NCBI GenBank assembly: GCA_002099365.1
Contig: MSED01000001.1
Location: forward strand, 3,782,001-3,846,000
Direction: 5' to 3'
Length of the DNA stretch: 64,000 bases
Source: Phialophora verrucosa
Taxonomy: Eukaryota; Ascomycota; Eurotiomycetes; Chaetothyriales; Herpotrichiellaceae
This document shows positions 54,503 to 64,000 of the stretch, in pieces. Both the position numbers and the translations under genes were made by a program. The notes below the pieces were generated by a model. The model was not told where the DNA came from, searched no databases, and saw only the letters and a program-made list of their open reading frames with translations. The stretch's first letter is position 1, and every line of letters starts with the position of its first letter.

Positions 54503-55467
54503 ATGTCTTCCGAGGCTCCGAGAGTAGTGTACGTCTATCCGGTCACACCGTCCACCTCAAGGCACTATTAACCATGTTGTCAAGGCTGCTGACTGGCGCT
54601 GGAGGAGGCATCGGCCTTGCAATAGCGGAGAACCTGCTCTCCAATGGCGCACGAGTGGTGGGCGTCGACTTGATTACTGCAAGGCTTTCAGACTTGAAAG
54701 CCCAATACGACGCTCAGCTCGAGATTGTCACCGGCGACATCGCTGAACGTTCGACGAGCGCAAAAGCAGTAGAGATTGCCACGACCAAATTCGGACGGTT
54801 GGATTCGATCATACTGAATGCGGCCATTCTTGCTCCCGTTGGCCCGGTGGCCGACACGGATGTCGAGGCATGGAGGAAATTGTTCGACGTGAATTTCTTC
54901 GCGTTGTTGCACACCGTGTGTCTTTCGTCCATCCTCCTTTCAAGTTATCGCACATTTCAAATGGATGGTGATGTTGAGAAGCCGCGCAATAGATCCAATT
55001 ATCAATGCCTCAGCTACGGCAGAACAAGGGCTCGATCATCATGACCTCCTCCGGGGTGTCACTGAGACCCAACAAGGCGTGGAATGCTTATGCCGCTGCA
55101 AAGAGAGCCATGAACAGCGTATGTGCTGGTCTGGATCTGGAAGAACCCGACGTGTCCACAGTGTGTATCACGCCAGGCATCGTTGACACGGGCATTCAAA
55201 AGCAAGTGCGAGAGAACCGTAAGTTTCACATTTCCCGCGCGTCACAGAATACTGTGGGAAGTTCCAGGGACAATGGTTAAGATGGAGACAGATAAAGCCA
55301 CAATGCCGCCAGAGCAATACAACTGGCTGAACGAGATGTATGAAAAGGGAGAACTGGTGAGCCCGGAGAAGCCGGCGTCGACTTTTGCAAAGCTCGCCCT
55401 TCGAGGAGTTCCACCACAGGTGAGAGGTCAAGTAGTTGCGTGGGACGATAAGCTTGTAAAAGCATGA
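54503..55467 (+). CDS. Short-chain dehydrogenase/reductase (Irc24/benzil-reductase-like)
   Basis: Classical SDR of 260 residues in four exons: join(54503..54528,54585..54915,54993..55218,55268..55467), with introns of 56, 77 and 49 bp. The first exon codes only MSSEAPRVV before the nucleotide motif LTGAGGGIG (TGxxxGxG, residues 12-19). NAAI marks the core, the catalytic Ser is in IIMTSSG near 139, and Tyr152-Lys156 are in YAAAK. PGIVDTGIQ follows as usual. Cofactor NADPH is likely; the substrate is unknown. The resemblance is to yeast Irc24-type benzil reductases. It is the left-most intact member of the oxidoreductase group and lies just right of the NACHT-WD40 relic. Confidence 0.9.
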
Positions 55468-55802
55468 GTGAAGTATGTTGACGAGTTGATTCACCTCCAT
55501 GGTTCTGGATGGCTAGGATCATAGCACCTCTCGTAAAATAAACCCCTGCAATGAAGGAGCGTGGACAAGCAGGAATCGAGCAAGCACAATCCTCATACTC
55601 CTGAACACAATTTTCGCTGTACCTTGAAGCCTGAATGAGACCATCACCAAGACGTGGAAGCGCTACTGGCTATGAGCTGCAACCCCTTTTGAAATTCTGT
55701 GAAACATCAGTCATCGTCATCGAGAATGTTCGCCATGTTCCTATGCAGATATCTGGCGAAATACGAGGTCGACGATGAGTCGTATCCTGGTCTAGATAGC
55801 AA
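55468..55802. other. Convergent 3' spacer between SDR and P450
   Basis: About 335 bp between converging genes. No ORF of note. Confidence 0.5.
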
Positions 55803-57669
55803 TTATGCATCCCAACTTTCAACCGGTCCCTGTCCGTACAGCCTCTTCCATTCTCGGTCCAGTGTCTTCTTGATCTCTTCATTGCGTACGATAAACCTCA
55901 CTTGGTAGGATTCTGGGCGCGCGACCAAGCCGGTCAGAAATCTATGGGTGTCAAGGGGGATCTCCTTCCCCTGAGCATCCAAGGCTGGCTTGAAGTCAAA
56001 GGTGTGTAAAAGGTGTGCCGTGATGTTGAACAACGACCTTTCGGCAAGGTGGATTCCTGGACAGATGCGTTTCCCGTTCCCATAAGCAAAGTGGTCCCTA
56101 GCGGCGACGTTGCCGGCATTCGCATACGCAGAGGCACTCAAGTCGTATCCGAGGAATCGCTCGGGTTGAAACACATCGGGGTTCGGATATCTCTGTTCAT
56201 CCATGTGCATTGCCCTGGTGGAAATTCAGTCGCGGTTGCAGAAGCGTTGGTCAGAACAGATCCAAACTGACCATGTATTGATGGTAATCACAGAACCTTT
56301 GGGGATGCGGTAACCATTCCACACGTCATCCTGCGTAGCATAGTGATGGAATCCTGTATTCGTCAGCGCACTCTCTGCCATCAGGGGTTCATAAGAGACA
56401 AGGTATACCTAACGGTGATACTGTTCTCCAGCGATGAGACTCCTTCACTATTGCCCGAATGTATGGGAGATTCGGCTCGTCTTCCCATGTGGGAAAACGA
56501 TCACGACCAATGACTCGATCCAATTCGTCTTGAGCCTTCTTGACCGTTTCCGGGAACGAGACCAGTGCCATTATGATGAAGAGAAGAGCGCTTGTCGTCG
56601 TCTCCGATCCCGTGCCGAGAATCTCGTTGCAGGTGGTGGCGTCTTCGAGTTCGTGAATACTGGCATCCTTTCCGCGGCTTTGGTAGAGATCGAGAGCAAT
56701 GCAGTTACGGTTAGGGTGCTTCTCCGCGTCTTTCAATGCCTGCCTGTAGTTTCTAAGGTTACTGCTCTGCTCATGCTCTCTGATGGGTATCAGTTCCTTC
56801 ATCCACGGTTGAAGCATGGTCGGTAGATGACGAAGCATCGGTATCGATTCCACCACGTATTTACCCGGAGTCATCGCCGAAGAAAAGTTTGACATCAGCT
56901 TGTTGATGTCTCTCGCGAAGTCATCCTCTGACTCTATAACTCGCCGGCCGTATCCAATACTCCGCGCAACGCTGATGGAGTAACGATAAAGATGGCGCTC
57001 GAATCGGTCGGGATCGTTCATTATATCGGCCAAAGTGGCGATTGCCTCTCGCGCCTGTATCTTTGTATAGCCATCGCATTTCTTGGCCGTGAGCAGATTG
57101 TTGAACGTCCTCCTCGTTTCCTAATCACATGGTCAGGACTTGGATTCTTCGAGTTTCAGGATTGACTTGCCCTCCATCGAGTATTATGTGGCACCAAAAC
57201 AGTTCGCAAGCTGTCCGTGACAATGTCTCCAACCACGGAGGGAGGCCGACTAGAATAGATTTGAGACCTATCAAAAGTGTTAGATAGACGAATGACTACA
57301 TCATGAGCTTAATAACCTCTTGTCCAAAAGCTCTCTTGATAACTCTGGGCTATTGATGTAAATTTTATGTTTGAGGCCAACACGAACGTGCATGATCGGG
57401 CCGTATTCTCTGCAGAAGACGTCAGTTAACCCCTAGTATTAGGCTGCCTTACTGCCTTACTCGGCCCATTTCTTGAACGTCACCCATGGAGTCTTCTTTG
57501 GCATGTCAAAGGTCATTCCCAAGAAAGGGAACCTCCCTTTTGGGCCGGGGGGCAGCGGCGGCTCCCGACCGGACAGCGCATTGTAGACGAGAGCGGCAAG
57601 TCCAATACATCCCAGAAGAGCGGGCGCCCACAGAGGCAAGATGTTCAACTGTCTGGTGAGTGATTCCAT
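55803..57669 (-). CDS. Cytochrome P450, fungal secondary-metabolism type
   Basis: Six-exon model: complement(join(55803..56214,56272..56353,56409..57120,57171..57267,57317..57409,57461..57669)), 534 residues, all phases consistent. It has an N-terminal anchor (LPLWAPALLGCIGLAALVYN) and hinge PPLPPGPKG. The I-helix GTGSETTTS is near 302-310, an ExxR motif is in KESHR, and the haem loop FAYGNGKRICPG places Cys near 449. The general layout resembles P450s of the O-methylsterigmatocystin oxidoreductase (OrdA) type in sequence style; the substrate is unknown. The third intron (57121-57170) starts GCAAGT and ends TTAG: a GC-AG intron, because no GT donor keeps the frame WRETRRTF. It is divergently transcribed from the MFS transporter, with which it may share a promoter. 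Confidence 0.9.
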
Positions 57670-58492
57670 GTTGGTGATTGATCTGGCTTCTCAAAAAGCT
57701 AGAGGGAAAGGTCTCAGAATATCGAGTTATCTATTATCAGACTCGGGGCTTTGTCATGTGCTGACTTCGGGTCGTTTGTGGTGTGCTCCTAGAGTGAGGG
57801 TGTGAAGAAGCCACTGTGACTACATCTCGTAGCCCATCTTCCGGCCCTTGGTCACGAACGCAACCACATTAGTGACTGTGAACCACAAGTGTCCGAGGCC
57901 GATGGAACCTTTCCGTGTCCGGAGACGAGACACTTCGTTCTCCGGGCCGTGGACGTGGACCAACCCAGGCGACCGGAGAAAACACATGCACATCGGTATT
58001 AGCCCGCCATCCACAGAGACTTTCACATCTGGCGTATCCACAGGTGGACCAGCTTCAGGGATGTGTTGAGCAGGACATGACTGGGATATCACGTGACACA
58101 CCCCCTTTAATCTCTTCGCAAGCTCTCTACTCAATGGACCTCGTCCGGGGAGATACGTTGACCGCCTCGTGGAGTCCGACCTCGACGAAATCCGCCTCCC
58201 CACGGGGAAACCAGCCTCCTCGCGAGCCTATCGCTATGGCTGGGCCCTGCAAGCGGCTCGGAGCTCGGGTGACATGTGGCCTTCGACTGAGGTGATTCGT
58301 CGAGTGTCGTTGGGAGAGACAAGCTCATGGGTCTGAATGTCTTAGCAATCTTAGGATCGCAAGGTTCCTTTCTCTACTGATGCTAAGATATATACGAGGT
58401 ACTTTCCGCCGCTTCTGGTGGCCCTCTGAGTTTTGCCTCGATGTCAACTGGAGCGGCAATTTTCATTACTGGGCTATTGGACATCAGTCATT
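57670..58492. other. Divergent promoter region of P450 and MFS transporter, with coding-like remnant
   Basis: An 820-bp space between the divergent starts. The plus strand is open from 58097 to a TGA at 58336 and reads sequence with strongly protein-like composition (YVDRLVESDLDEIRLPTG, then SRAYRYGWALQAAR) but lacks a usable start. It may be a leftover of an older gene. No family was recognised. Confidence 0.4.
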
Positions 58493-60383
58493 ATGCAGCT
58501 CAAGGCATTGCACGAGATCGAGCACACCCAGGGCACGGTGCAGCTCATCAGTCGTAATTACATGGCTACGTCGCCCGAAACATTCAACGTACACTAATCC
58601 CTTCTCTAGACAATTCGAACCTACAGCAGAAAGATGGCCTGGTTCTCGTGCCACAACCAAATCAGAATGATCCAAATGACCCCCTGGTACATGAAATCAG
58701 CCCGTCTCCTTTCAATCGCTGTTTCTAATATTGCTACGTCTAGAATTGGTCTCTATCAAGACGCATCCTCATCTTTTACAATATTCTATTCTTCTCTGCC
58801 ATGGGTAACTTTTGCATCACCGGGTTGGCTCCCGGCTTCGGCCAGATCTTCGACGAGTTCCATTGCAGTACCTCCCAACTGTCGTATTTAATCTCTGGAC
58901 CTGGTCTTGGGGAGGCTCTGGGATGCTTTTTCATTGCACCTCTGGCTTCCCGCTATGGCAAACGACCACTCTGGGTTGTTTGTTCCACGCTCTTCTTCAT
59001 CTGCAATATTTGGGCCGCAGCGAGCCCAAACTATTCTTCTCTTCTGGTGGGCCGAATCTTTGCCGCCTGGGCCTGTAGGCAACGCTTCTTGCGTCTAGGT
59101 GCGTTTGCTTACCTTATTTTATAGCCGGTACGAGTGAGCCTTTGTGTGTCGACACCATCAATGACCTCTTCTTCCTTCATGAACGCGGAACCCAAACTGG
59201 AGTCCAAGGCCTCTGGTTGTGCTTTGGTGCTACCCTGGCCCCCGTTGCCGGTGGCTTCTTGATTGCTGCCGAGGGTTGGCGCTGGTTTCATTGGGTGTTG
59301 GCAATCTTCACCGGAGTCAATGCGCTGTTGATTTTCTTGTTCGTGCCAGAGACTCAATACCGCCGCGACCTGCATAAATCCTTGGACGTTACAATGGCGG
59401 AAGATTCGGAAGAGTTCACCGAGGTGGCAGATTTTAACGGAAAAAGCGACGTTACGGAGACTGAAGGGGGGCTTGTCCGAGAACAGACAACGACAAACCA
59501 AAGCGCGACCCAATCCGTCTATGTCAAGAGGACATTCTGGCAAGACCTCAAGCCTTGGTCTGGAGTAAGAAAGGACGTCTCTCTCTTTGGTGCCTTCACC
59601 AGACCCTGGGCTCTTTTCTCATATGTCAGCGTCATCTGGAACGTGATGGCATTCTCCATTCACATCTCATGGTAAGCATCTCTGCCCGGAAATCAAACCA
59701 GAGCTTCAGGACCTCGCTAACTATCGTACTTAAAGCTTCGTCAATTGTATCACGTTGATTGCAGTTGTCATTGGTGCTCCGCCTTACAGCTTTTCGACCA
59801 GCATGCAGGGTGTCACATATCTCTCCTTTGCCCTGGGCAACGTTATCGGAGCGTACTTGTGCGGGAGATGCAACGACCTGGTCAGTCAGCGCTTGGCCCG
59901 AAGGAACCACGGCGTTTTCGAGCCCGAGATGAGACTCCCCGTCGTCCTGGTTCCGATCATCGGCACTCCGATCGGTTTGGTCTTGATCGGAGTGGCATTT
60001 GAACACAAATGGCATTGGATCGTCCCGTGTATCGGATTTGTCTTGGTCGCTGTTGGCTTTACTGGGATACCCTGTGTGTCTCAGCCTTATCTGATGGACA
60101 GCTACTTTCCTGTTGCTATGGATTGTCTGATTGTGAGTACCTATGTGGAAATCTACCTGTCATGTCTAACAGTCCTGAGCAGCAATTCAACGGGTTCAAA
60201 AATTTCGTCACCTTCGGCGTGGGATTTGGTACCATCCCTTGGTTTGATAGAGATGGTCCCGTTACAATGTTCTGCATCCTCGCCGCATTAGTCATTGTGA
60301 TTGACGCTGGGGCTGTTCTTCTGTATATATACGGAAAGAGGCTCAGACACCATGATGGTCAACTTAAGATCTTCTTATTCTGA
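58493..60383 (+). CDS. MFS transporter (DHA1-like, drug:H+ antiporter type)
   Basis: Six exons: join(58493..58553,58610..58686,58744..59074,59125..59671,59736..60132,60183..60383), 537 residues. The start MQLKALHEIEHTQGTVQLIS, followed by LVLVPQPNQNDPNDPLNWS, is the classic N-terminus of this fungal MFS group. The first span is ILIFYNILFFSAMGNFCITG. GRIFAAWASGTSEPLCVDTI and NDLFFLHERGTQTG follow, then a long polar central loop and a second six-span half (FALGNVIGAYLCGRCNDL). For intron 3 (59075-59124) I used donor GTAGGC because it restores the family sequence; a later GT gives a poorer fit. The last acceptor is a tandem AG (GAGCAG), so one Gln is optional. It probably exports a product of, or imports a substrate for, the flanking enzymes. 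Confidence 0.88.
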
Positions 60384-61204
60384 TCGTCCATGGGCGATAG
60401 AGCCAGGTATGAGGTCAGGAGAGGATATGGCACAGCTTTGGACTCAGTTACGGTAGAGAACATTGGTGAGCAGAGTGACTGCAAACATGATGGACTCCAG
60501 CCTTGACCATGAGATGGCATCCTTGTACAGGCCCGAAGTTGTTATAGTTGATAAAATGGAACTTTTGGCTGCAACCTGAGAATAGCATCTCCATGAGCTG
60601 TACTGTGCTTCATAATCGCGAATTGAGCATTCAGAAAGATGTCGTGGTCAGGTCACATGTGCTAATCCACCGCGAACCTAACTTGCAGAGTTGGCTGAGC
60701 ATAACATGTGTGAGTAGGAACCATGATCCTCGGCCATGGGAGCTGAATGTGGGCAGGCTACCTCAAGGTTCCCCAGCTCGATCCGGGGTTGATGCCGGCT
60801 CGGACAACATGTGGTGGCAGCCTGGAGGCAAACGACCCAGTAGTTTCCGATGTTTAGTCTAGCCGACGTAGACTTTTCGCGCTGGCTGTTTTCTCAATGC
60901 CGAAACCGTCCCACTTCACACATCGCCGAGTGCTGAAGAATGGCAACTCACGGTTATTCGGCCATGCCACACTAGACATGCCCGCCATCCTAAGCGCGTA
61001 AATGCTGCCCACGTACTTCCCGAACCTGGTGCTGTCCATGAAAGCATCGTGAGGCCCCAGATATTGGCGTATCGAGCAAGAGTACTTCTCTCTCGATCTC
61101 AACACTCTGTGCAAAGAGTGGCCATAGGAGAATTCTGTGCTATCGATTGTTTAACGATCGAGAAAGACGGAGCAGACACAGCAATCTGGGTTAGATACAT
61201 TGCG
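60384..61204. other. Intergenic between MFS and second SDR
   Basis: About 820 bp. A minus-strand frame (60854-61114) has no domain I know and only an internal ATG. Nothing else is seen. Confidence 0.45.
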
Positions 61205-62138
61205 ATGGTTGAGCAGACACTGAAGGGCAAGGTTGCCGTCGTCAGTGGGAGCGCTAGAGGCATCGGAGCAGCGGTCTGCGTCGAACTGGCCAGCAAGTAA
61301 GCACCTTCCCCCTCGACGGCCGAGTCGTCTCCAAGAGCCTCTCAGATATTGACGCTCGGGGTAGAGGAGCCAAAGTGGTGGTCAATTATCCTTGGGAGAA
61401 GGAGAAGTCCCAAGCGCTCCTCGTCCTTGAACGGATCCGTGCGACTGGGTCACCCTCAGCAAGTGCATGTGTTGCTATCGAGGCCGATCTGTCGACAGTC
61501 GAAGGCCCGCCCCATCTGATAGCGGAGACGGTGAAGGTCTTTGGCGACCGTATCGACATTCTCGTCAACAATGCCGCGATCGCGATAATGCGCCCACTCT
61601 CTGAAGCGACACTTGAGCAGTGGGATTTGCAGGTAAACTTGAACGGGAGAGGGGTCTGGCTCCTGACAAAGGCCGTCCTGCCACATCTGGCTAATCCAAG
61701 CCGCATTGTGGTTATCAGCAGCGCTGGAGCACGGCAGGGATACGCCGGCGCGTCTATATACAACGGAACAAAGTCCATGGTGGAAAGCTTCGTCCGGTGT
61801 TGGGCACTGTAGGTGGCAATCTTCCCAGGCTATTTCCCCTCGTGTCATGGCACAAGAACACTCGCTGACAATTTGGTATCTATCCAAGTGAACTGGGACG
61901 CACCCATGGTTGTACAGTCAATGCGGTCGCCCCAGGACCAACCAACACCTCAGGCATGAATTCTTCTACGCCGGAGTTCATTAAGGGGGTACAACCGCTG
62001 TTGGATGCTGCGGCCGTTTCTTCGAACATGGCCGACCCGGAAGAGATGGCAAACGGAGTCTCTTTCTTGTGTGAAGATAAATCGAGATGGATCACCGGGG
62101 CATGCCTACCTATCAACGGGGGATTCTTCATGTATTAG
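61205..62138 (+). CDS. Short-chain dehydrogenase/reductase (3-oxoacyl-reductase-like)
   Basis: Classical SDR of 261 residues: join(61205..61296,61365..61808,61889..62138), with introns of 68 and 80 bp. It starts MVEQTLKGKVAVVSGSARGI (cofactor motif GSARGIG) and has VNYPWEKEKS after the second strand, suggesting NADPH use. ILVNNAAIAIMRPLSEATLE follows, then the catalytic Ser in VVISSAG and Tyr-Lys in YNGTK. The C-terminal NAVAPGPTNT and WITGACLPINGGFFMY are typical of 3-oxoacyl-[acyl-carrier-protein] reductase-like and versicolorin-reductase-like proteins. The substrate is unknown. It is convergent with the flavin monooxygenase to its right. Confidence 0.92.
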
Positions 62139-62543
62139 GGGATCCCAACTTATTCCTCGACAATCGAGGGTACAAGCAAAAGTAAAACTAAGCAATCTTA
62201 ACCGTGACCAATGCTGAGCATCTCCGTCCTTGTCACCTTGTATCCAGCCTTGTGCCTGTGAATGGTTTCTCTAGCATCTATGCCCGGTGACCTCCCTGGT
62301 GCATGTCTGGCTTGTCATAAGATTGGCTGGTACCTCCTTTTTCTCAATGTCGTTCGTATCCACTACTGAGAAAGAAGAATTTCTTAAAAGAGCATCCCAA
62401 GGATGGTCTTCCTCTTAGCTAAATATCTACGGAGCAGTCATGGTCTAGATGTCAACGCCCATTTCACTCTCACTATACTTACCACTTGACGTACCCTTTT
62501 GTGTAAGTCCTCTTCTCAGCACCTCATCTCGAGACCACTCTTT
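62139..62543. other. Convergent 3' spacer
   Basis: About 400 bp between the SDR and flavin monooxygenase stops, fairly AT-rich near 62330-62400. No gene is seen. Confidence 0.5.
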
Positions 62544-63975
62544 TCACTTCTGTCTTTTCTTTATATCCTCCAATTTGAACTGATGATCAGTGTAGACTGG
62601 AATTGGCGTGCCTAGCTCGTGAGCCTTGATTGAGAGGGCGATGTATCGCGAATAATATCTTGCGTGCCCCAACGCGCCGCCAAGGTACCACAGCCCAGGT
62701 TCTGCAAAGAAGAACGGTCAGCAACGGGTCGTTCCAAGTCTTCCACATAGAATCAAGCTGTACGTACGCTTCACTGGTTTGAATGCACCCAGGATCTCGC
62801 CTTCCTCGTTCAAGCCAAAGCAATCTCCAGCCCGATCCGCGACGTCCTTCCCCAGGAGCCGCTCCACATGTTGGCGCAAGTTCCCAAGAAATCCAGTGGC
62901 GAAGACGATAACATCAGCCTTGATTTCAGTACCGTCCGAGAAAGCCAAACCGTTCTCTGTGTATGCCACTGCCGCTGCGTCCGACTTGATCTTGATCTGT
63001 GAGGTGGTACCGAACGCAATTAGTATCAGGACCATAAGCACAGCGCAGTTTCATCGAGGAGGGGGATTGTGCTCATACCAAGCCTTTCGATATTTTGGCC
63101 GAGGTACCAACGTCGATGTAATGGCCTCCCAGACGGACGTTGATGGCGTCCTGGATATCACCATATGGATCCACCTTGAATCCGGCTCGCTCCAGAGCTT
63201 CCCATCTCTCTGGTTGCGCTCGTGCCATGGCGTGAAAAGCTTTTGCTGATACAGCACGCGCGATGGACACTGGATTGGTGAACATGATTCGGTCGCTAAA
63301 TTCAGTTGGCGTCTTGTCGTTATACAGTACTAGAAGTTCTAGTTAGCACAGTGTCCACCGTCTACAGCGGTTAGGGGGTCTTTGCTGGTGTGGTCCGCTT
63401 TCGTCAACTTGCCTTTATATCGGTCTTCAATGTACTCAAGGGGCAGGACGTCTTGTTCCCTTGTCAGCCTAAATTTTTCCACCAAGTACCAGATTATCGT
63501 TGCGAAATAAACTTACAGGTACGATTTCTTTGAACCATGGTGACCTGCTGCATGCCAGCTTCGTACATGTCGTCGGCAACGTCATGCCCTATTTTGAGTA
63601 CCATGAGTCGGACTTCAATCACGTAGCCGGACGCTCTATTGCTTACCAGTATTCGCTGTGCCAATCACAATCCCGGACTTTGCTTTCCAATCCTTTGCCG
63701 ACGTGTATTCTGCCGAATGCATTACGACACCATGGAACTTCTCCTGAATATAAAAGTCAGATATTTTTTGCGGGGGGTATGGCCTCGTCCGGCCTGGCAC
63801 TCACTCTGTCTGCAAGGTTCGGCATGATCGGAGTCTGCGAGCCTGCTCCAGTAGCAAAGACAACATGACGTGCAGTTATTTGGAAGGGAACGCCATGCTT
63901 AACAATCTGTAGAGTATACAGCTGCTGGTCTGCGTCCCAAGTGCCCGACTCTAGGCTTGTCGACAGCCAAATATT
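62544..63975 (-). CDS. FAD-dependent monooxygenase, FMO/YUCCA-like (5' end beyond window)
   Basis: Visible part: complement(join(62544..62701,62768..62996,63079..63329,63413..63451,63517..63588,63647..63743,63805..63975)), 338 residues in phase. The N-terminal exons with the FAD Rossmann motif lie right of 64000. HVVFATGAGSQTPIMP and the NADPH-binding SGIVIGTANTGHDVADDM are present, then the FATG motif in ADVIVFATGFLGNLR and the C-terminal PGLWYLGGALGHARYYSRYI. These place it with flavin-containing monooxygenases related to plant YUCCA and fungal N- or Baeyer-Villiger-type oxygenases. One exon is only 39 bp. The intron 63330-63412 starts GCAAGT, apparently a GC-AG intron, since other donors break the frame RYKVLYNDKTPTEF. 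Likely oxygenates the cluster's intermediate. Confidence 0.88.
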
Positions 63976-64000
63976 CTGGAAAGAGGAGGCACATGATCAG

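Noticed and set aside
59075..59124. Apparent frameshift in the MFS transporter after GRIFAAWA
   Set aside because: Choosing the earlier donor GTAGGC gives a normal 50-bp intron and restores the conserved SGTSEPLCVDTIND sequence, so no mutation is needed.

Overview
This 64 kb window is nuclear DNA of a filamentous ascomycete (Pezizomycotina). The evidence is short introns (about 49-105 bp) with GT..AG ends and CTAAC/CTGAC-like branch sites, and genes typical of the group: a Grg1/Ccg-1 stress protein, a DUF3425 regulator, a hybrid C2H2/Zn2Cys6 factor, a catalase with a C-terminal DJ-1/PfpI domain, a Tri12-type transporter and the remains of a NACHT-WD40 receptor gene. Class level is uncertain; a eurotiomycete or dothideomycete is my guess. 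I found no tRNA, rRNA, CRISPR array, bacterial mobile element or intact transposon. Multi-exon models were built by hand from splice signals and checked for reading phase, so exon edges are reasoned predictions without transcript support.

Layout. 1-5 kb: a membrane-anchored ubiquitin protease (3' end beyond base 1), the ITS2 endonuclease Las1, and an acidic fungal-specific protein, all on the minus strand. 5-13 kb: almost 8 kb without a convincing gene but rich in the 8-mer TACGAGTA/TACTCGTA, which recurs across the window outside coding sequence. 13-21.3 kb: large-subunit catalase (-), a PQ-loop vacuolar amino-acid transporter (+), and glyoxalase II with two possible starts (+). 21-29 kb: a small DNA-binding-domain-only factor, a pisatin-demethylase-like P450, a DUF3425 regulator and a PhzF-like enzyme, possibly a small metabolic group. 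32-36 kb: complex I subunit NDUFS4, a 20-bp minisatellite, a two-exon Grg1 gene and a secreted cysteine-rich prepro-protein with a likely kexin site. 37-48 kb: a Tri12-type MFS pump, a small membrane protein, an Ldb19/Art1-type arrestin and a molybdopterin sulfite oxidase.

49.6-64 kb is the most accessory part: a Gre2-like reductase, a broken NACHT-WD40 relic, then a short-chain reductase, a six-exon P450, a divergently transcribed MFS transporter, a second short-chain reductase and a flavin monooxygenase that runs off the right edge. Four adjacent oxidoreductases plus an exporter look like one side of a secondary-metabolite or catabolic cluster. No backbone synthase is inside the window; if there is one it should lie to the right of base 64000. 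Two introns here appear to be GC-AG type.
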